Source of the DNA: Bacteroidaceae bacterium
GTDB taxonomy: Bacteria > Bacteroidota > Bacteroidia > Bacteroidales > Bacteroidaceae
Length of the DNA stretch: 64,000 bases
Reading direction: 5' to 3'
Assembly (NCBI GenBank): GCA_017615835.1
Contig: JAFZZI010000007.1
Span: 310,001-374,000 of the forward strand
Position 1 is the first letter of the stretch, and each line of letters opens with the position of its first letter. A program made the translations under genes and the position numbers. Positions 8,570 through 17,385 of the stretch are shown piece after piece. The notes under the pieces were generated by a model. The model made no database searches, was not told the DNA's origin, and was given only the letters and a program-made list of their open reading frames with translations.

Positions 8570-10744
8570 TCAGTTGCGTCCGTATTCGTCGGCCAGAGCA
8601 TAATCCATCTGTTTCTTTTCCAGATTGCATGATGTGACAACTACTCTTATGGGGTCACCAAGACGGTATTTCTTGCGGGTTGTGTGTCCTGTCAGACAAT
8701 AGTTCTTCTCATCGAACTCAAAGAAGTCTCCGCCCAGCGAACGTATAGGAATAAGTCCCTCGCACTTGTTCTCGATAATCTCTGCATAAAGTCCCCATTC
8801 GGTGACACCGCTTATGACAGCATCGTAAGCCTGTCCCATCCTTTCGCTCATGTATTCCACCTGTTTGTACTTGATACTGGCACGCTCAGCCTGTTCTGCC
8901 AGTTGCTCCATATTCGAGCAGTGTTCGCAATGCTCCTCAAATCTGCCCTGCGAAACACTGCGTCCCCCTTCAGCATATCTGGTCAGTAGCCGATGTACCA
9001 TCAGGTCAGGATAACGGCGTATAGGAGAGGTGAAATGGGTGTAGTAGTCCATTGACAGTCCGTAATGGCCGATGTTGTCGGTACTGTAGCAAGCCTTCTG
9101 CATTGCCCTCAGCGAGACAGTCTCTACAAGATTCTGCTCACGTTTACCCTTGACATCGGCAAGAAGTTTGTTCAGAGACTTTGACATCTCTGCATTTGAA
9201 CCTGTTGTCTTCACTTTGTAACCGAATTTCTGAACAAACTGGGCCAGATTCTCAAGTCGCTCCTGATCAGGCTTGTCATGTATTCTATAGACGAAGACTT
9301 TGGGTGTAGTTCCTTTTACCTTACCTATGCTTTCAGCCACGGTACGGTTTGCCAGCAGCATGAACTCCTCAACCAACTTGTTCGCTTCCTTTGACTCCTT
9401 GAAAAGCACGCTTACGGGCTTTCCCTTCTCGTCCACCTCAAAGTGAACCTCTACTCTGTCGAAATCCAATGCTCCGGCTGCCATGCGCTTCTTCCGCATA
9501 ATCTCAGCCATTGAGTTGAGAGTCATAATCTCGGCAGTCAGTTCATCACCCGGCAACGGCTCTTTTCCGCCAGACTGCTCACGTTCAATTATAGCCTGAA
9601 CCTCTTCGTAGGCAAAGCGCCGGTTGCTGCGAATAACAGTGCGTACTATTTTTGAAGAACGTACTTCGGCGGCAGCATTCATGGTGAAAATGACAGAATA
9701 TGTCAGTTTGTCCTCGTCCTGACGCAGTGAACAGAGATTGTTACACAACTTCTCAGGAAGCATCGGAACTGTTCTGTCAACAAGATATACAGACGTTGCC
9801 CGCTTGAAAGCTTCCTTGTCGATGATACTTCCCTCTTTCACGTAATAACTGACATCAGCTATATGAACGCCTATTTCCCATAATCCTTCCTTTATCCTGC
9901 GTACGGAGAGTGCATCGTCGAAATCCTTTGCATCTTTCGGATCTATGGTGAAAGTTACTGCATCGCGGAAGTCCTCGCGGCCAAAGAAGGCCTCTGCCGG
10001 TATCTCCGAGGGAATGGCATTAGCCTCTTCCTCAACATACTCCGGATACGAGTAGGGCAGACCATATTCTGCAAGAATGGCATGCATCTCGGTCTCATTT
10101 TCTCCTGCAGCACCCAGCAAGTCAATAACCTTTCCGATAGGGTTTCGTCCTCCGCTCTCGGGCCATTCGGTCACCTTTACAACCGCTTTGTCGCCGTCAC
10201 GGCCACCCTTCAGCCTGTCGCGGGGTATGAAGATGTCAATATCATTTTTGTTGCCGGTAGAAAGAAAAGCGAATTTGCGATCAACCTGCAAAGTCCCGAC
10301 AAAAGTGTCTTTTGCACGCTTCAGTATCTCTGTCACCTCGCCCTCGGGAGCAGTCCGTGCCCGGCGTGCATATTGAACTATGCGTACACGGTCGCCGTTC
10401 TGCGCTCCTTTAGAGTTCCTTTCGGCCACAAGAATGGGAAGTGTCCCGTCATCCGGAATGAGGTAGTTTTTGCCGCCTGCTCTGCGCTGTATTACTCCTT
10501 CGAGGAATTTGTCTTTGTGGGCCAACTGGTAGCGTCCTCCCTGTTCCATCAGGAAACCGTCCTCCTGAAGCTCCGTCAGAGCATCAAGGCACATGGCTTT
10601 CATGGGATGTGTCTTGAGCTTCAGAACCTCGTAAAGGTTCTTTACGCTTATTGATGAGTCCGCGTTATCCGCAAAAAAGTCTTTCACCATTTCCGTCATA
10701 ACCTTCCTGGTCACCCGGAAGCCTCCTTTATACGATCTTCCCAT
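8570..10744 (-). CDS. rnr: Ribonuclease R
   Basis: RNase II-family 3'-5' exoribonuclease, 724 residues from the ATG at 10744 (a TTG further up would add 11 residues but is a poor start). An N-terminal winged-helix segment (DFFADN to QLAHKDKF) precedes cold-shock domains; the RNB catalytic block carries the conserved aspartates in DPKDAKDFDDALSV and GVHIADVSYYV; HYGLSMDYYTHFTSPIRRYPD marks the end of RNB and an S1 domain follows to the C-terminus. It degrades structured RNA including rRNA fragments. It lies between tRNA-Phe and the M48 gene, all on the minus strand; the tRNA has its own terminator. Confidence 0.95.
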   Translation of the reverse strand: MGRSYKGGFRVTRKVMTEMVKDFFADNADSSISVKNLYEVLKLKTHPMKAMCLDALTELQEDGFLMEQGGRYQLAHKDKFLEGVIQRRAGGKNYLIPDDGTLPILVAERNSKGAQNGDRVRIVQYARRARTAPEGEVTEILKRAKDTFVGTLQVDRKFAFLSTGNKNDIDIFIPRDRLKGGRDGDKAVVKVTEWPESGGRNPIGKVIDLLGAAGENETEMHAILAEYGLPYSYPEYVEEEANAIPSEIPAEAFFGREDFRDAVTFTIDPKDAKDFDDALSVRRIKEGLWEIGVHIADVSYYVKEGSIIDKEAFKRATSVYLVDRTVPMLPEKLCNNLCSLRQDEDKLTYSVIFTMNAAAEVRSSKIVRTVIRSNRRFAYEEVQAIIEREQSGGKEPLPGDELTAEIMTLNSMAEIMRKKRMAAGALDFDRVEVHFEVDEKGKPVSVLFKESKEANKLVEEFMLLANRTVAESIGKVKGTTPKVFVYRIHDKPDQERLENLAQFVQKFGYKVKTTGSNAEMSKSLNKLLADVKGKREQNLVETVSLRAMQKACYSTDNIGHYGLSMDYYTHFTSPIRRYPDLMVHRLLTRYAEGGRSVSQGRFEEHCEHCSNMEQLAEQAERASIKYKQVEYMSERMGQAYDAVISGVTEWGLYAEIIENKCEGLIPIRSLGGDFFEFDEKNYCLTGHTTRKKYRLGDPIRVVVTSCNLEKKQMDYALADEYGRN

Positions 10745-10914
10745 AAAAGCCTGATTATTTTGTTGCAATTTATGCAAAAATCAAATACGATGCCCAAGTT
10801 TCCCGTTATTAATCAGAAAGAGTGTCTTCTGCATGGAAGATTACAACGGAAGGTTCAGCGACGGTTCCTTTTACCCGGTATCAGAAAAATATTCGGATTT
10901 GGGAGAGAAAATAC

Positions 10915-10938
10915 GAAGAAGACCCGGAGGTCTTCTTC
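10915..10938 (-). terminator. Terminator of tRNA-Phe
   Basis: A perfect 10-bp inverted repeat (GAAGAAGACC / GGTCTTCTTC) around a 4-base loop lies 3 bases downstream of the tRNA-Phe gene on the minus strand and is followed by GTATTTTCTC. The T-run is only moderate, but the stem is flawless and nothing else nearby explains it. Confidence 0.7.
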
Positions 10939-10941
10939 AAG

Positions 10942-11014
10942 TGGTGTCACCAGGAATCGAACCGGGGACACAAGGATTTTCAGTCCTTTGCTCTACCAAC
11001 TGAGCTATGACACC
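10942..11014 (-). tRNA. tRNA-Phe (anticodon GAA)
   Basis: On the minus strand the acceptor arms GGTGTCA / TGACACC pair fully. The D-arm is TAGCTCAGTTGGTAGAGC, the anticodon loop CTGAAAA sits between GGA and TCC with anticodon GAA, and the T-arm GGTTCGATTCC is canonical. The length is 73 bases with discriminator A; the CCA end is not encoded. It is transcribed divergently from tRNA-Pro. Confidence 0.96.
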
Positions 11015-11046
11015 ATACTCAATGCTTGTAGCAGCGAATGCGGGTG

Positions 11047-11078
11047 CAAAAATACATGCTTTTTTTTCTTTATGCAAG
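11047..11078 (-). promoter_or_regulatory. Promoter of tRNA-Phe
   Basis: On the minus strand CTTG (11078-11075) is followed after 20 bases by TATTTTTG (11054-11047), matching the Bacteroidetes -33/-7 pattern with one mismatch in the -33 box. Transcription would start near 11040, about 25 bases before the tRNA. Confidence 0.65.
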
Positions 11079-11118
11079 TTTTTGACCCTAAAAACGTTCA
11101 CCTCTCAAAAAAATGCCT

Positions 11119-11126
11119 TACCTTTG
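11119..11126 (+). promoter_or_regulatory. -7 box of tRNA-Pro
   Basis: TACCTTTG fits TAnnTTTG exactly and ends 19 bases before the tRNA. No clear TTTG is seen 19-21 bases further up. Confidence 0.6.
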
Positions 11127-11145
11127 CACTGTCTTATCGGACAAT

Positions 11146-11218
11146 CGGAATGTAGCGCAGTTGGTAGCGCACTACGTTCGGGACGTAGGGGTCGGGCGTT
11201 CGAGTCGCCTCATTCCGA
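11146..11218 (+). tRNA. tRNA-Pro (anticodon CGG)
   Basis: Acceptor arms CGGAATG / CATTCCG pair completely. The D-arm is GCGCAGTTGGTAGCGC, the anticodon stem CTACG / CGTAG encloses TTCGGGA with anticodon CGG, and the T-arm GGGCGTTCGAGTCGCCT is normal. It is 73 bases with discriminator A and no encoded CCA. The C1-G72 pair at the acceptor end is typical of bacterial tRNA-Pro. Confidence 0.96.
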
Positions 11219-11221
11219 CAG

Positions 11222-11266
11222 AGAGACAGAAGTTGCAAAATTGCAGTTTCTGTCTCTTTTTTTTTT
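11222..11266 (+). terminator. Terminator of tRNA-Pro
   Basis: A 10-bp perfect stem (AGAGACAGAA at 11222-11231, TTCTGTCTCT at 11248-11257) runs straight into a tract of nine further T residues. An inner TGCA/TGCA pairing lengthens the stem. It begins 3 bases after the tRNA. Confidence 0.9.
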
Positions 11267-11387
11267 GTTTTGTCAGATTTTTTATCACTGAAAACAGCTC
11301 TTTGAACAGCATTTTTCCTACTGAAACATATCGCTACACAGACGGACTGACACCGTTTTCAGGGCAACGGGACATCCCGTATGAAAA

Positions 11388-11486
11388 AGATATGGGTCTG
11401 AATGAAAAAACACCCATATCTGAACGAAAAGTTACCCATATCTGAACGACAAAGATATATGGGTCTTTTTTTACTCAGATATGGGT
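11388..11486. repeat. Cluster of five copies of AGATATGGGT / ACCCATATCT
   Basis: Copies lie at 11388-11397 (+), 11412-11421 (-), 11434-11443 (-), 11453-11464 (+, with an extra TA) and 11477-11486 (+). The two minus copies are followed by GAACGA and form a 16-base unit with a 22-base period. Copies 1 and 2 make a perfect 10-bp hairpin; copies 3 and 4 make another, followed by TCTTTTTTT. On the minus strand TATCTTTG (11457-11450) fits a -7 box and the copy 2/1 hairpin is followed by TTTTT, so the cluster could be a very short transcription unit. Function unknown. Confidence 0.7.
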
Positions 11487-11591
11487 ATTTTCTACGCGCG
11501 CGAACCTTATTATCACTTATCGTAGAGAACACGATTGGGTGTGCAGTAAAAAGGTTCTCTTTGTACACCTGATCAGTAAGTAAACAAAAAA

Positions 11592-11634
11592 GTACACAGA
11601 AGGAACAGTCACCTCTGTGTACTTCTGTGTGTAC
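11592..11634. repeat. GTACACAGA / TCTGTGTAC inverted repeat with a second right arm
   Basis: GTACACAGA at 11592-11600 pairs exactly with TCTGTGTAC at 11614-11622; directly behind it lies a second, imperfect right arm (CTTCTGTGTGTAC, 11622-11634), so the left arm could pair with either. There is no T-run after the structure on either strand. Confidence 0.5.
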
Positions 11635-11748
11635 AGATAAGTTTCTTAAGTGCACACGGGCCGATTACGTTTTATCGGAGAGGTGTATGAACCACTACAC
11701 CATCTATTGCGGGACTTGCCGTTGAAGTTTCCCTGCTGAGTATTCAGT

Positions 11749-13230
11749 TTAGAATTCTGCCAGATGCATGTCACCCTTCTCTGCCAGAGCCTTGTGCATT
11801 GCAAAGGCCTTCTCAAGGCAATGTGATGTCTGACCTTTCTGCGAAATCCTGAGATAATCCCACATCAGCTGCTTGTAGTCAGGATGTACACAATTTTCGA
11901 TAATGCACTTTGCGCGCTCAGCGGGCGATTTGCCTCTGAGGTCAGCAATGCCCTGCTCTGTTATAAGAACCTTGACGCTGTGCTCGTTGTGGTCAATGTG
12001 AGTACACATCGGAACTATGGCACTGATCTTCCCGCCCTTGGCAACCGACGGACAGCTGAATATTGAGATGAAGGCATTGCGTGTGAAGTCTGCAGAACCG
12101 CCTATTCCGTTCATCATCTTGACACCGCTTACGTGGGTTGAGTTGACATTTCCGTAGATATCTGCTTCAAGAGCAGTGTTCATCGCAATAAGTCCGAGTC
12201 TGCGTGCTACTTCCGGACTGTTTGAAACCTCTGTCGGACGGAGCACCAGTTTGTCTTTGAAGAAGTCCATGTCTTCGTAGATGCCCTGAAGGGTCTCGTT
12301 GCTGACACTGAGCGAAGAGCTGGAACCGAATTTGCAGTGACCCTCGCGCATCAGGCTGATAACAGAATCCTGAATCACCTCGGTGTACATTTCAAAAGCC
12401 GGAACACTTGCATCCTCTCCGAGGGCCCCAAGTACGGCGTTTGCAACATTGCCTACACCGCTCTGAAGGGGCAGGAAGGAGGAGGGTATCACACCGCGTT
12501 TCAGGTCGCTGATAAGGAACTGGGCTACATTGTGTCCTATCTGCAGGGTTGTCTCGTCGGGTGCCGTGAATCCACGGGCCTCATCAGGAATATCAACTTC
12601 TACGATACCCAGAATCTTTGAGGGATCGACCTGGATGTAGTTTTTGCCTATACGGTCACTTGGCTTGTAAACCGGAATCTCGCGTCTGCATGGAGGGTCA
12701 GCCGGCTCATATATGTCGTGCAGACCTTTGGCGCATCTGGAGTGTGCTGCATTAAGTTCAATGATGAGTTTGTCGGCCAGACGAGCCACGGTGGGAGCTA
12801 TGCCGACGCCTGCAGTTACCCATATTTTGCCGTCGTCTGTAACATCAAAGGCTTCCATGATACCTATGTTGAGCTTGCCCATGAAACCGTAGCGCAGTTC
12901 CTGTGCCATCTGGCTCAGATTGATGTCGTTATAGGCAATCTCGCCGTTGTTTACAGCGGTTCTGAAGTCCTTGTTTGTCGTGTAGGGGGCACGATAGCGG
13001 ATTGCATGTTCACGGGAAAGAATGCCGTCGCAACTGTCGCCTGTAGAGGCTCCTGTAAAGATCCCGATCTGGAAGGGGAGTCCCTTCTCGTGCAGCTGAT
13101 GCGCCATGATTCCGATTTCGTGCGTTACTGCCTTGGGTGTACCTGCGGGAGTAAAGCCGCTCAATCCGATGTTGTAACCGTCTTTAACATACTGGGCCGC
13201 TTCGGCCGCTGTCAATCTGTTGAATCCCAT
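11749..13230 (-). CDS. Acetyl-CoA hydrolase/transferase family (succinate CoA transferase)
   Basis: A 493-residue protein of the Ach1/ScpC CoA-transferase family. The N-terminal region has GLSGFTPAGTPKAV (about 22-35) and the C-terminal half has LQSGVGNVANAVLGALG, where the CoA-binding glycine loop is expected, followed by the EMYTEVIQDSV stretch; full length is normal. Members move CoA between acetyl- or propionyl-CoA and succinate. In propionate- and acetate-forming Bacteroidales it would regenerate succinyl-CoA in the succinate-propionate pathway. Which acyl-CoA is preferred cannot be read from sequence. It is monocistronic, divergent from miaB. A degenerate -7 box (TAAATTCG, minus strand 13276-13269) lies about 40 bases upstream. 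Confidence 0.9.
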   Translation of the reverse strand: MGFNRLTAAEAAQYVKDGYNIGLSGFTPAGTPKAVTHEIGIMAHQLHEKGLPFQIGIFTGASTGDSCDGILSREHAIRYRAPYTTNKDFRTAVNNGEIAYNDINLSQMAQELRYGFMGKLNIGIMEAFDVTDDGKIWVTAGVGIAPTVARLADKLIIELNAAHSRCAKGLHDIYEPADPPCRREIPVYKPSDRIGKNYIQVDPSKILGIVEVDIPDEARGFTAPDETTLQIGHNVAQFLISDLKRGVIPSSFLPLQSGVGNVANAVLGALGEDASVPAFEMYTEVIQDSVISLMREGHCKFGSSSSLSVSNETLQGIYEDMDFFKDKLVLRPTEVSNSPEVARRLGLIAMNTALEADIYGNVNSTHVSGVKMMNGIGGSADFTRNAFISIFSCPSVAKGGKISAIVPMCTHIDHNEHSVKVLITEQGIADLRGKSPAERAKCIIENCVHPDYKQLMWDYLRISQKGQTSHCLEKAFAMHKALAEKGDMHLAEF

Positions 13231-13358
13231 TATTATTCGATTTTAAGGTCTTTTCTTGAGTCAGTCCGCGAATTTACACATTATTTCTCCATCATGACAG
13301 TACAACACATTAAAAAGAATCCGAAAATGAGTAACTTCGCCGCAGAAAGAAATACTGT

Positions 13359-14690
13359 ATGACAGAGGAAGCGGTAAAGGGTCTCTTCATAGAGACGTAC
13401 GGGTGTCAGATGAACGTTGCCGACAGCGAGGTTATAGCATCTGTCATGCGCATGGCCGGTTACGAGCCTGTTACCGACATTGAAAAAGCCGATGCAATAT
13501 TCCTTAATACCTGTTCAATTCGCGAGAATGCCGAACAGAAGATCTGGAATCGTCTTGAGGCTCTGTATTCGATGAAAAAGAAGAAATCCAGCCTGATACT
13601 GGGAGTGATGGGCTGCATGGCTGAACGTGTAAAGGAAGATCTGATAGAGCATCATCATGTGGATGTGGTTGCAGGTCCGGATGCATATCTGTCGCTGCCC
13701 GGACTCGTGGCGCAGGCAGAAAGCGGAATGAAAGCAATCAACACGGAATTGTCTCTTTCTGAAACTTACCGGGAAATAATACCTGACAGAATATGCGGAA
13801 ACCGTATAAGCGGTTTCGTTTCGATCATGCGCGGGTGCAATAATTTCTGTCATTACTGCATAGTTCCATATACGAGAGGCCGAGAGCGCAGCCGTGATGT
13901 ACAAAGCATTCTGAACGAGGTCAGGGACCTGCGCGACAGAGGATTCAGGGAGGTTACCCTTCTTGGACAGAATGTCAACTCGTACAGATATGACGAGGGA
14001 GGCAGCATCATCGGTTTTGCCGCACTTCTGCGTAAAGTTGCCGAATCCGTACCCGAGATGAGGGTTCGGTTCACCACGTCACACCCGAAGGACATGAGTG
14101 ACGAAACCCTTCACGTCATTGCCGATATTCCTAACGTGTGCCGCCACATACACCTTCCCGTTCAGAGCGGAAGTAACCGCATACTTGCGTTGATGAACCG
14201 TAAATATACCCGTGAGTGGTATCTGGAGAGGGTTGAGGCAATTCGCCGCATTATTCCCGACTGTGGTCTGACAACTGATATGTTTACAGGCTATCATTCT
14301 GAAACGGAAGAAGATCACCAACTATCTCTGTCGCTCATGCGTGAATGCCGTTTTGATGCTTCGTTCAATTTCAAGTATTCGGAAAGGCCCGGAACTTATG
14401 CAAGCCGTAATCTTCCTGACGATGTTCCTGACGAGGTCAAGATAAGACGCCTGAACGAAATGATAGCACTTCAGGGCGAACTGTCGCTTGAATGTCACAG
14501 AAAATGTATAGGACAAACCTATGAGGTTCTCGCTGAGGGCTTTTCAAAACGTTCCCGTAATCAACTGTACGGACGCACGGAACAGAACCGCACCGTCGTT
14601 TTCGACAAAGGATCCTTCAGACCTGGTGATTTTCTCAAGGTGACTGTTCTGGATGCAACTTCGGCAACACTCATTGGGAAAACTGAGTAA
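13359..14690 (+). CDS. miaB: tRNA-2-methylthio-N6-dimethylallyladenosine synthase
   Basis: Radical-SAM methylthiotransferase, 443 residues, that adds a methylthio group to i6A37 of tRNAs reading UNN codons. The N-terminal UPF0004 domain supplies the auxiliary 4Fe-4S ligands C16 (YGCQMN), C52 (NTCSIRENAE) and C86 (GCMAER); the radical-SAM motif CNNFCHYC gives C160, C164 and C167; a TRAM domain ends the protein. Start ATG at 13359; a near-consensus -7 box TAACTTCG is at 13332-13339. The nucleoside permease follows after 1 base, so both may be on one transcript. Confidence 0.95.
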   Translation: MTEEAVKGLFIETYGCQMNVADSEVIASVMRMAGYEPVTDIEKADAIFLNTCSIRENAEQKIWNRLEALYSMKKKKSSLILGVMGCMAERVKEDLIEHHHVDVVAGPDAYLSLPGLVAQAESGMKAINTELSLSETYREIIPDRICGNRISGFVSIMRGCNNFCHYCIVPYTRGRERSRDVQSILNEVRDLRDRGFREVTLLGQNVNSYRYDEGGSIIGFAALLRKVAESVPEMRVRFTTSHPKDMSDETLHVIADIPNVCRHIHLPVQSGSNRILALMNRKYTREWYLERVEAIRRIIPDCGLTTDMFTGYHSETEEDHQLSLSLMRECRFDASFNFKYSERPGTYASRNLPDDVPDEVKIRRLNEMIALQGELSLECHRKCIGQTYEVLAEGFSKRSRNQLYGRTEQNRTVVFDKGSFRPGDFLKVTVLDATSATLIGKTE

Positions 14691-14691
14691 A

Positions 14692-15978
14692 ATGGCCGAC
14701 AGGAAGACTGAACGTGTAACAAGACTACGGCTGATAGTCATGAGTTTCCTCCAATTTGCCGTATGGGGGGCTTATCTTCCTTCTCTTGGCCGATATCTTG
14801 GACAGGTGGGGCTTGGTCCCGAAATCAAATGGTTCTTCGCCTTGCAGGGAATAGTATCACTATTCATGCCTGCTCTTGCCGGAATAGTGGCAGACCGTCT
14901 GATTCCTGCTCAGAAATTGCTCTCTTTCTGTCACGCTTTGGCCGGAACTTTCATGATATCGGCCGGTGCATACAGTGCGAATATTGCTTCGGCTCCCGAA
15001 TTCACTCCTTTGTTCGTGCTGTATGGGTGCAGTGTGGCTTTCTATATGCCTACCATATCATTAAGCAGTTCTGTTGCATATCACGCTCTCTCCGTAGCCG
15101 GAATGGATCCAGTAATCAACTGGCCTCCGATAAGGGCCTTCGGTACAGTGGGCTTCATCTTCTGCATGCTTGCCGTAAACTGGCTGAAAGTGGGGGGTGT
15201 GGCTATCCAGAATTCCCACATGCAGTTGTTTCTGTCGGGAGCCCTGTCGCTGGTGCTCTCTCTCTATTCCCTTTCGCTTCCAAGGTGTAAGACAAACAGC
15301 GGAAAAAAAGGAAAATCCTTCGCTGAATCTCTGGGAATAAAGGCTTTATATCTGTTCAGACAACGTAGAATGGCGGTGTTCTTTCTTTTTGCCATGATGA
15401 TAGGAGCCGCCATGAAGGTGACCGATGCCTATTCGAATACCTTCCTTGCGTCTTTTGGAGCGATTCCGCAATTCGCAGACTCTTTTGCTGTCCGCAATTC
15501 TAATGCCCTTCTGGCTATTTCGCAAACTTCTGAAACGTTGTGCATACTGTTGATCCCTTTCTTTATGAAGAGATTCGGAATAAAGAAGGTGATGCTGATT
15601 TCAGTTGTAGCATGGACTCTCAGATTCGGATTCTTTGCAATAGGAGAACCTGACATGCCAAGAGTGTTGTTCCTTATCCTGAGCTGCATGGTATATGGGG
15701 TGGCCTTTGATTTCTTCAACGTGTCGGGTTCGCTGTTCGTAGAGCAGAATTCAGACAGTGACATACGTTCCTCGGCTCAAGGTCTTATGATTCTGATGAC
15801 AAATGGCCTCGGCGGTTCAATCGGCACTCTGGCTGCCGGTTCCGTAGTTGACAGGTATGTCTATGAAGCAGCTGCCCCCTCCTGGCCGACAGTCTGGGCT
15901 ATATTCGCAACCTACGTGTTGGTCGTGGGCATACTTTTCGCCTTTCTTTTCAAGGAAGAGGGCGGACGTAAATCCTGA
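14692..15978 (+). CDS. Nucleoside:H+ symporter (NupG/XapB-type MFS)
   Basis: An inner-membrane transporter of 428 residues from the ATG at 14692, just after the miaB stop; upstream codons lie inside miaB. It shows about 12 hydrophobic segments and family features of NupG-type proteins: RLRLIVMSFLQFAVWGAYLPSLG at the start of TM1 and NWPPIRAFGTVGFI in TM5. It probably imports purine and pyrimidine nucleosides with protons. It ends 11 bases before the convergent myo-inositol-phosphate synthase gene. Exact substrate range is unknown. Confidence 0.85.
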   Translation: MADRKTERVTRLRLIVMSFLQFAVWGAYLPSLGRYLGQVGLGPEIKWFFALQGIVSLFMPALAGIVADRLIPAQKLLSFCHALAGTFMISAGAYSANIASAPEFTPLFVLYGCSVAFYMPTISLSSSVAYHALSVAGMDPVINWPPIRAFGTVGFIFCMLAVNWLKVGGVAIQNSHMQLFLSGALSLVLSLYSLSLPRCKTNSGKKGKSFAESLGIKALYLFRQRRMAVFFLFAMMIGAAMKVTDAYSNTFLASFGAIPQFADSFAVRNSNALLAISQTSETLCILLIPFFMKRFGIKKVMLISVVAWTLRFGFFAIGEPDMPRVLFLILSCMVYGVAFDFFNVSGSLFVEQNSDSDIRSSAQGLMILMTNGLGGSIGTLAAGSVVDRYVYEAAAPSWPTVWAIFATYVLVVGILFAFLFKEEGGRKS

Positions 15979-15989
15979 GCAGAAAGAGG

Positions 15990-17321
15990 TCAGTCAAGTT
16001 CCTGGTCGGCTTCGTACCCCCCCAATTCCCGTATTTTGTTCTTCAGCATGGCAAATTGCTGGAAGAGGTCATGCACGGGTCTTTCTCCATCGTATGTCAT
16101 AGGCTTCTTGACATAGAACGACAGCCAATGCTGAACTCCGCTCAACCCTGCCCGCAAGGCGACATCTGAAAAGAGCAGCAGGTCAAGACATATAGGGGCG
16201 GCAAGGATGGAGTCGCGGCAGAGGAAATTGACCTTTATCTGCATAGGATAGTTCATCCATCCGAAAATATCAATATTGTCCCAACTCTCCTTGTTGTCTT
16301 TGCGCGGAGGATAGTAGTTTATCTTGACTTTATGGTAGATGTCCGAATAGAGTTCGGGATACTCTTCTTCTTCAAGAATCCACTCTACCGGTGAAGACTT
16401 GCTGATGCGCTTCGTTTCAAAGTTCATGGGATTGTCGGTTACCTGGCCGTCACGGTTGCCCAGAATATTGGTGGAGAACCATCCTTCAACGCCGAGAAGG
16501 CGTGTGCGGAAGGTGGGGGCGAGTGCGCTCTTCATCATTGTCTGGCCGCTCTTGAAATCCTTGCCTATTATAGGAAGTCCTTTCTGTTGCGATAGTTCGA
16601 ACATTGCCGGAATGTCAACGCACAGATTCGGTGCACCCATGATGAAGGGACAGCCCTCCTGCAGGGCCGCGTAAGCGTAAATCATTGAAGGAGGAAGATT
16701 CTTCCTGTCGTCTGCCTTCATCGCCGCCTCGAATCCTGCCAACGAACCATGTACCGCTTCGTTGCGGGGAATATAGTACTCAGTACTTGCTATCCAGAAA
16801 ACGATGACGCGGCTACAATTGTTCTCCTTTTTGAAGCGGCGGATATCCTCGCGTAAATTCTGTGCCCAGTTCCAACGGGTATCGGGTTCCATCGCCCACA
16901 AGGGTTCCGGAATACGGCCGAATGAAGGGTTCAACAGGTTGTCTGCGAAGAAAGGGTCGTAACATGCCTTCATCGGCTTTATGGACTCCAATTCTTCGCG
17001 CACAGGCTCGATATCCTCTTTTTTCAGAACCTGACAGTAAAGGGCGCTTTCATAGGCATTGTCCGTGAAAATATCCCAGGCTCCGAAAACTATGTCGTTA
17101 AGGTCTGCAATGGGAATGATGTCGGCTACATGAAGATATCTCTTTTCCTTACCTCTCCCGACACGCATTTTGCCCATCTGGGTAAATGAACCTATCGGAT
17201 TTGCCAATCCTTTTCTGGCCATTAACGTTCCCACGATAAGCGTAGAGGCTACACCACCCAGGCCAACGCACATGACTCCAAGCTTGCCTTCCGCCGGCTT
17301 TATCTTTACTTTTCCCTCCAT
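15990..17321 (-). CDS. myo-Inositol-1-phosphate synthase
   Basis: 443 residues from the ATG at 17321 (an upstream TTG at 17351 would add 10). The NAD-binding glycine loop is VMCVGLGGVASTLIVG near the N-terminus; the catalytic region has IGKDFKSGQT and the following NILGNRDGQ block with the conserved NPMNFETKRISKS lysines. The enzyme isomerises glucose-6-phosphate to inositol phosphate, the entry to inositol lipids made by some Bacteroidetes. It is the last gene of the long minus-strand run, 64 bases after the GSCFA gene. No CDP-alcohol phosphatidyltransferase or inositol phosphatase is nearby, so its product must be used by genes elsewhere or by the neighbouring nucleotidyltransferase. Confidence 0.92.
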   Translation of the reverse strand: MEGKVKIKPAEGKLGVMCVGLGGVASTLIVGTLMARKGLANPIGSFTQMGKMRVGRGKEKRYLHVADIIPIADLNDIVFGAWDIFTDNAYESALYCQVLKKEDIEPVREELESIKPMKACYDPFFADNLLNPSFGRIPEPLWAMEPDTRWNWAQNLREDIRRFKKENNCSRVIVFWIASTEYYIPRNEAVHGSLAGFEAAMKADDRKNLPPSMIYAYAALQEGCPFIMGAPNLCVDIPAMFELSQQKGLPIIGKDFKSGQTMMKSALAPTFRTRLLGVEGWFSTNILGNRDGQVTDNPMNFETKRISKSSPVEWILEEEEYPELYSDIYHKVKINYYPPRKDNKESWDNIDIFGWMNYPMQIKVNFLCRDSILAAPICLDLLLFSDVALRAGLSGVQHWLSFYVKKPMTYDGERPVHDLFQQFAMLKNKIRELGGYEADQELD

Positions 17322-17385
17322 ATCTTTCAAGAAAACATTTCTGATACGCAAACTTAATGAATAATTCCGATGGTTGTCTGATTTT

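Larger units (their letters stand above)
11267..11748. other. Noncoding stretch between tRNA-Pro and the CoA transferase
   Basis: About 480 bases without a credible gene. The only longer open frame (minus strand, 11359-11655) has unnatural composition and runs across the repeats, so it is not called. The stretch holds a five-copy 10-base inverted-repeat cluster (11388-11486), a GTACACAGA / TCTGTGTAC repeat (11592-11622) with a further imperfect copy to 11634, and two small adjacent hairpins with a tRNA-like look (11662-11701). It lies at the 3' ends of both flanking transcripts. Confidence 0.6.

Noticed and set aside
11359-11655. 98-residue open frame on the minus strand
   Set aside because: It runs through the repeat cluster and hairpins, has odd composition (many Cys, Phe, Arg) and no start context or similarity to known proteins.
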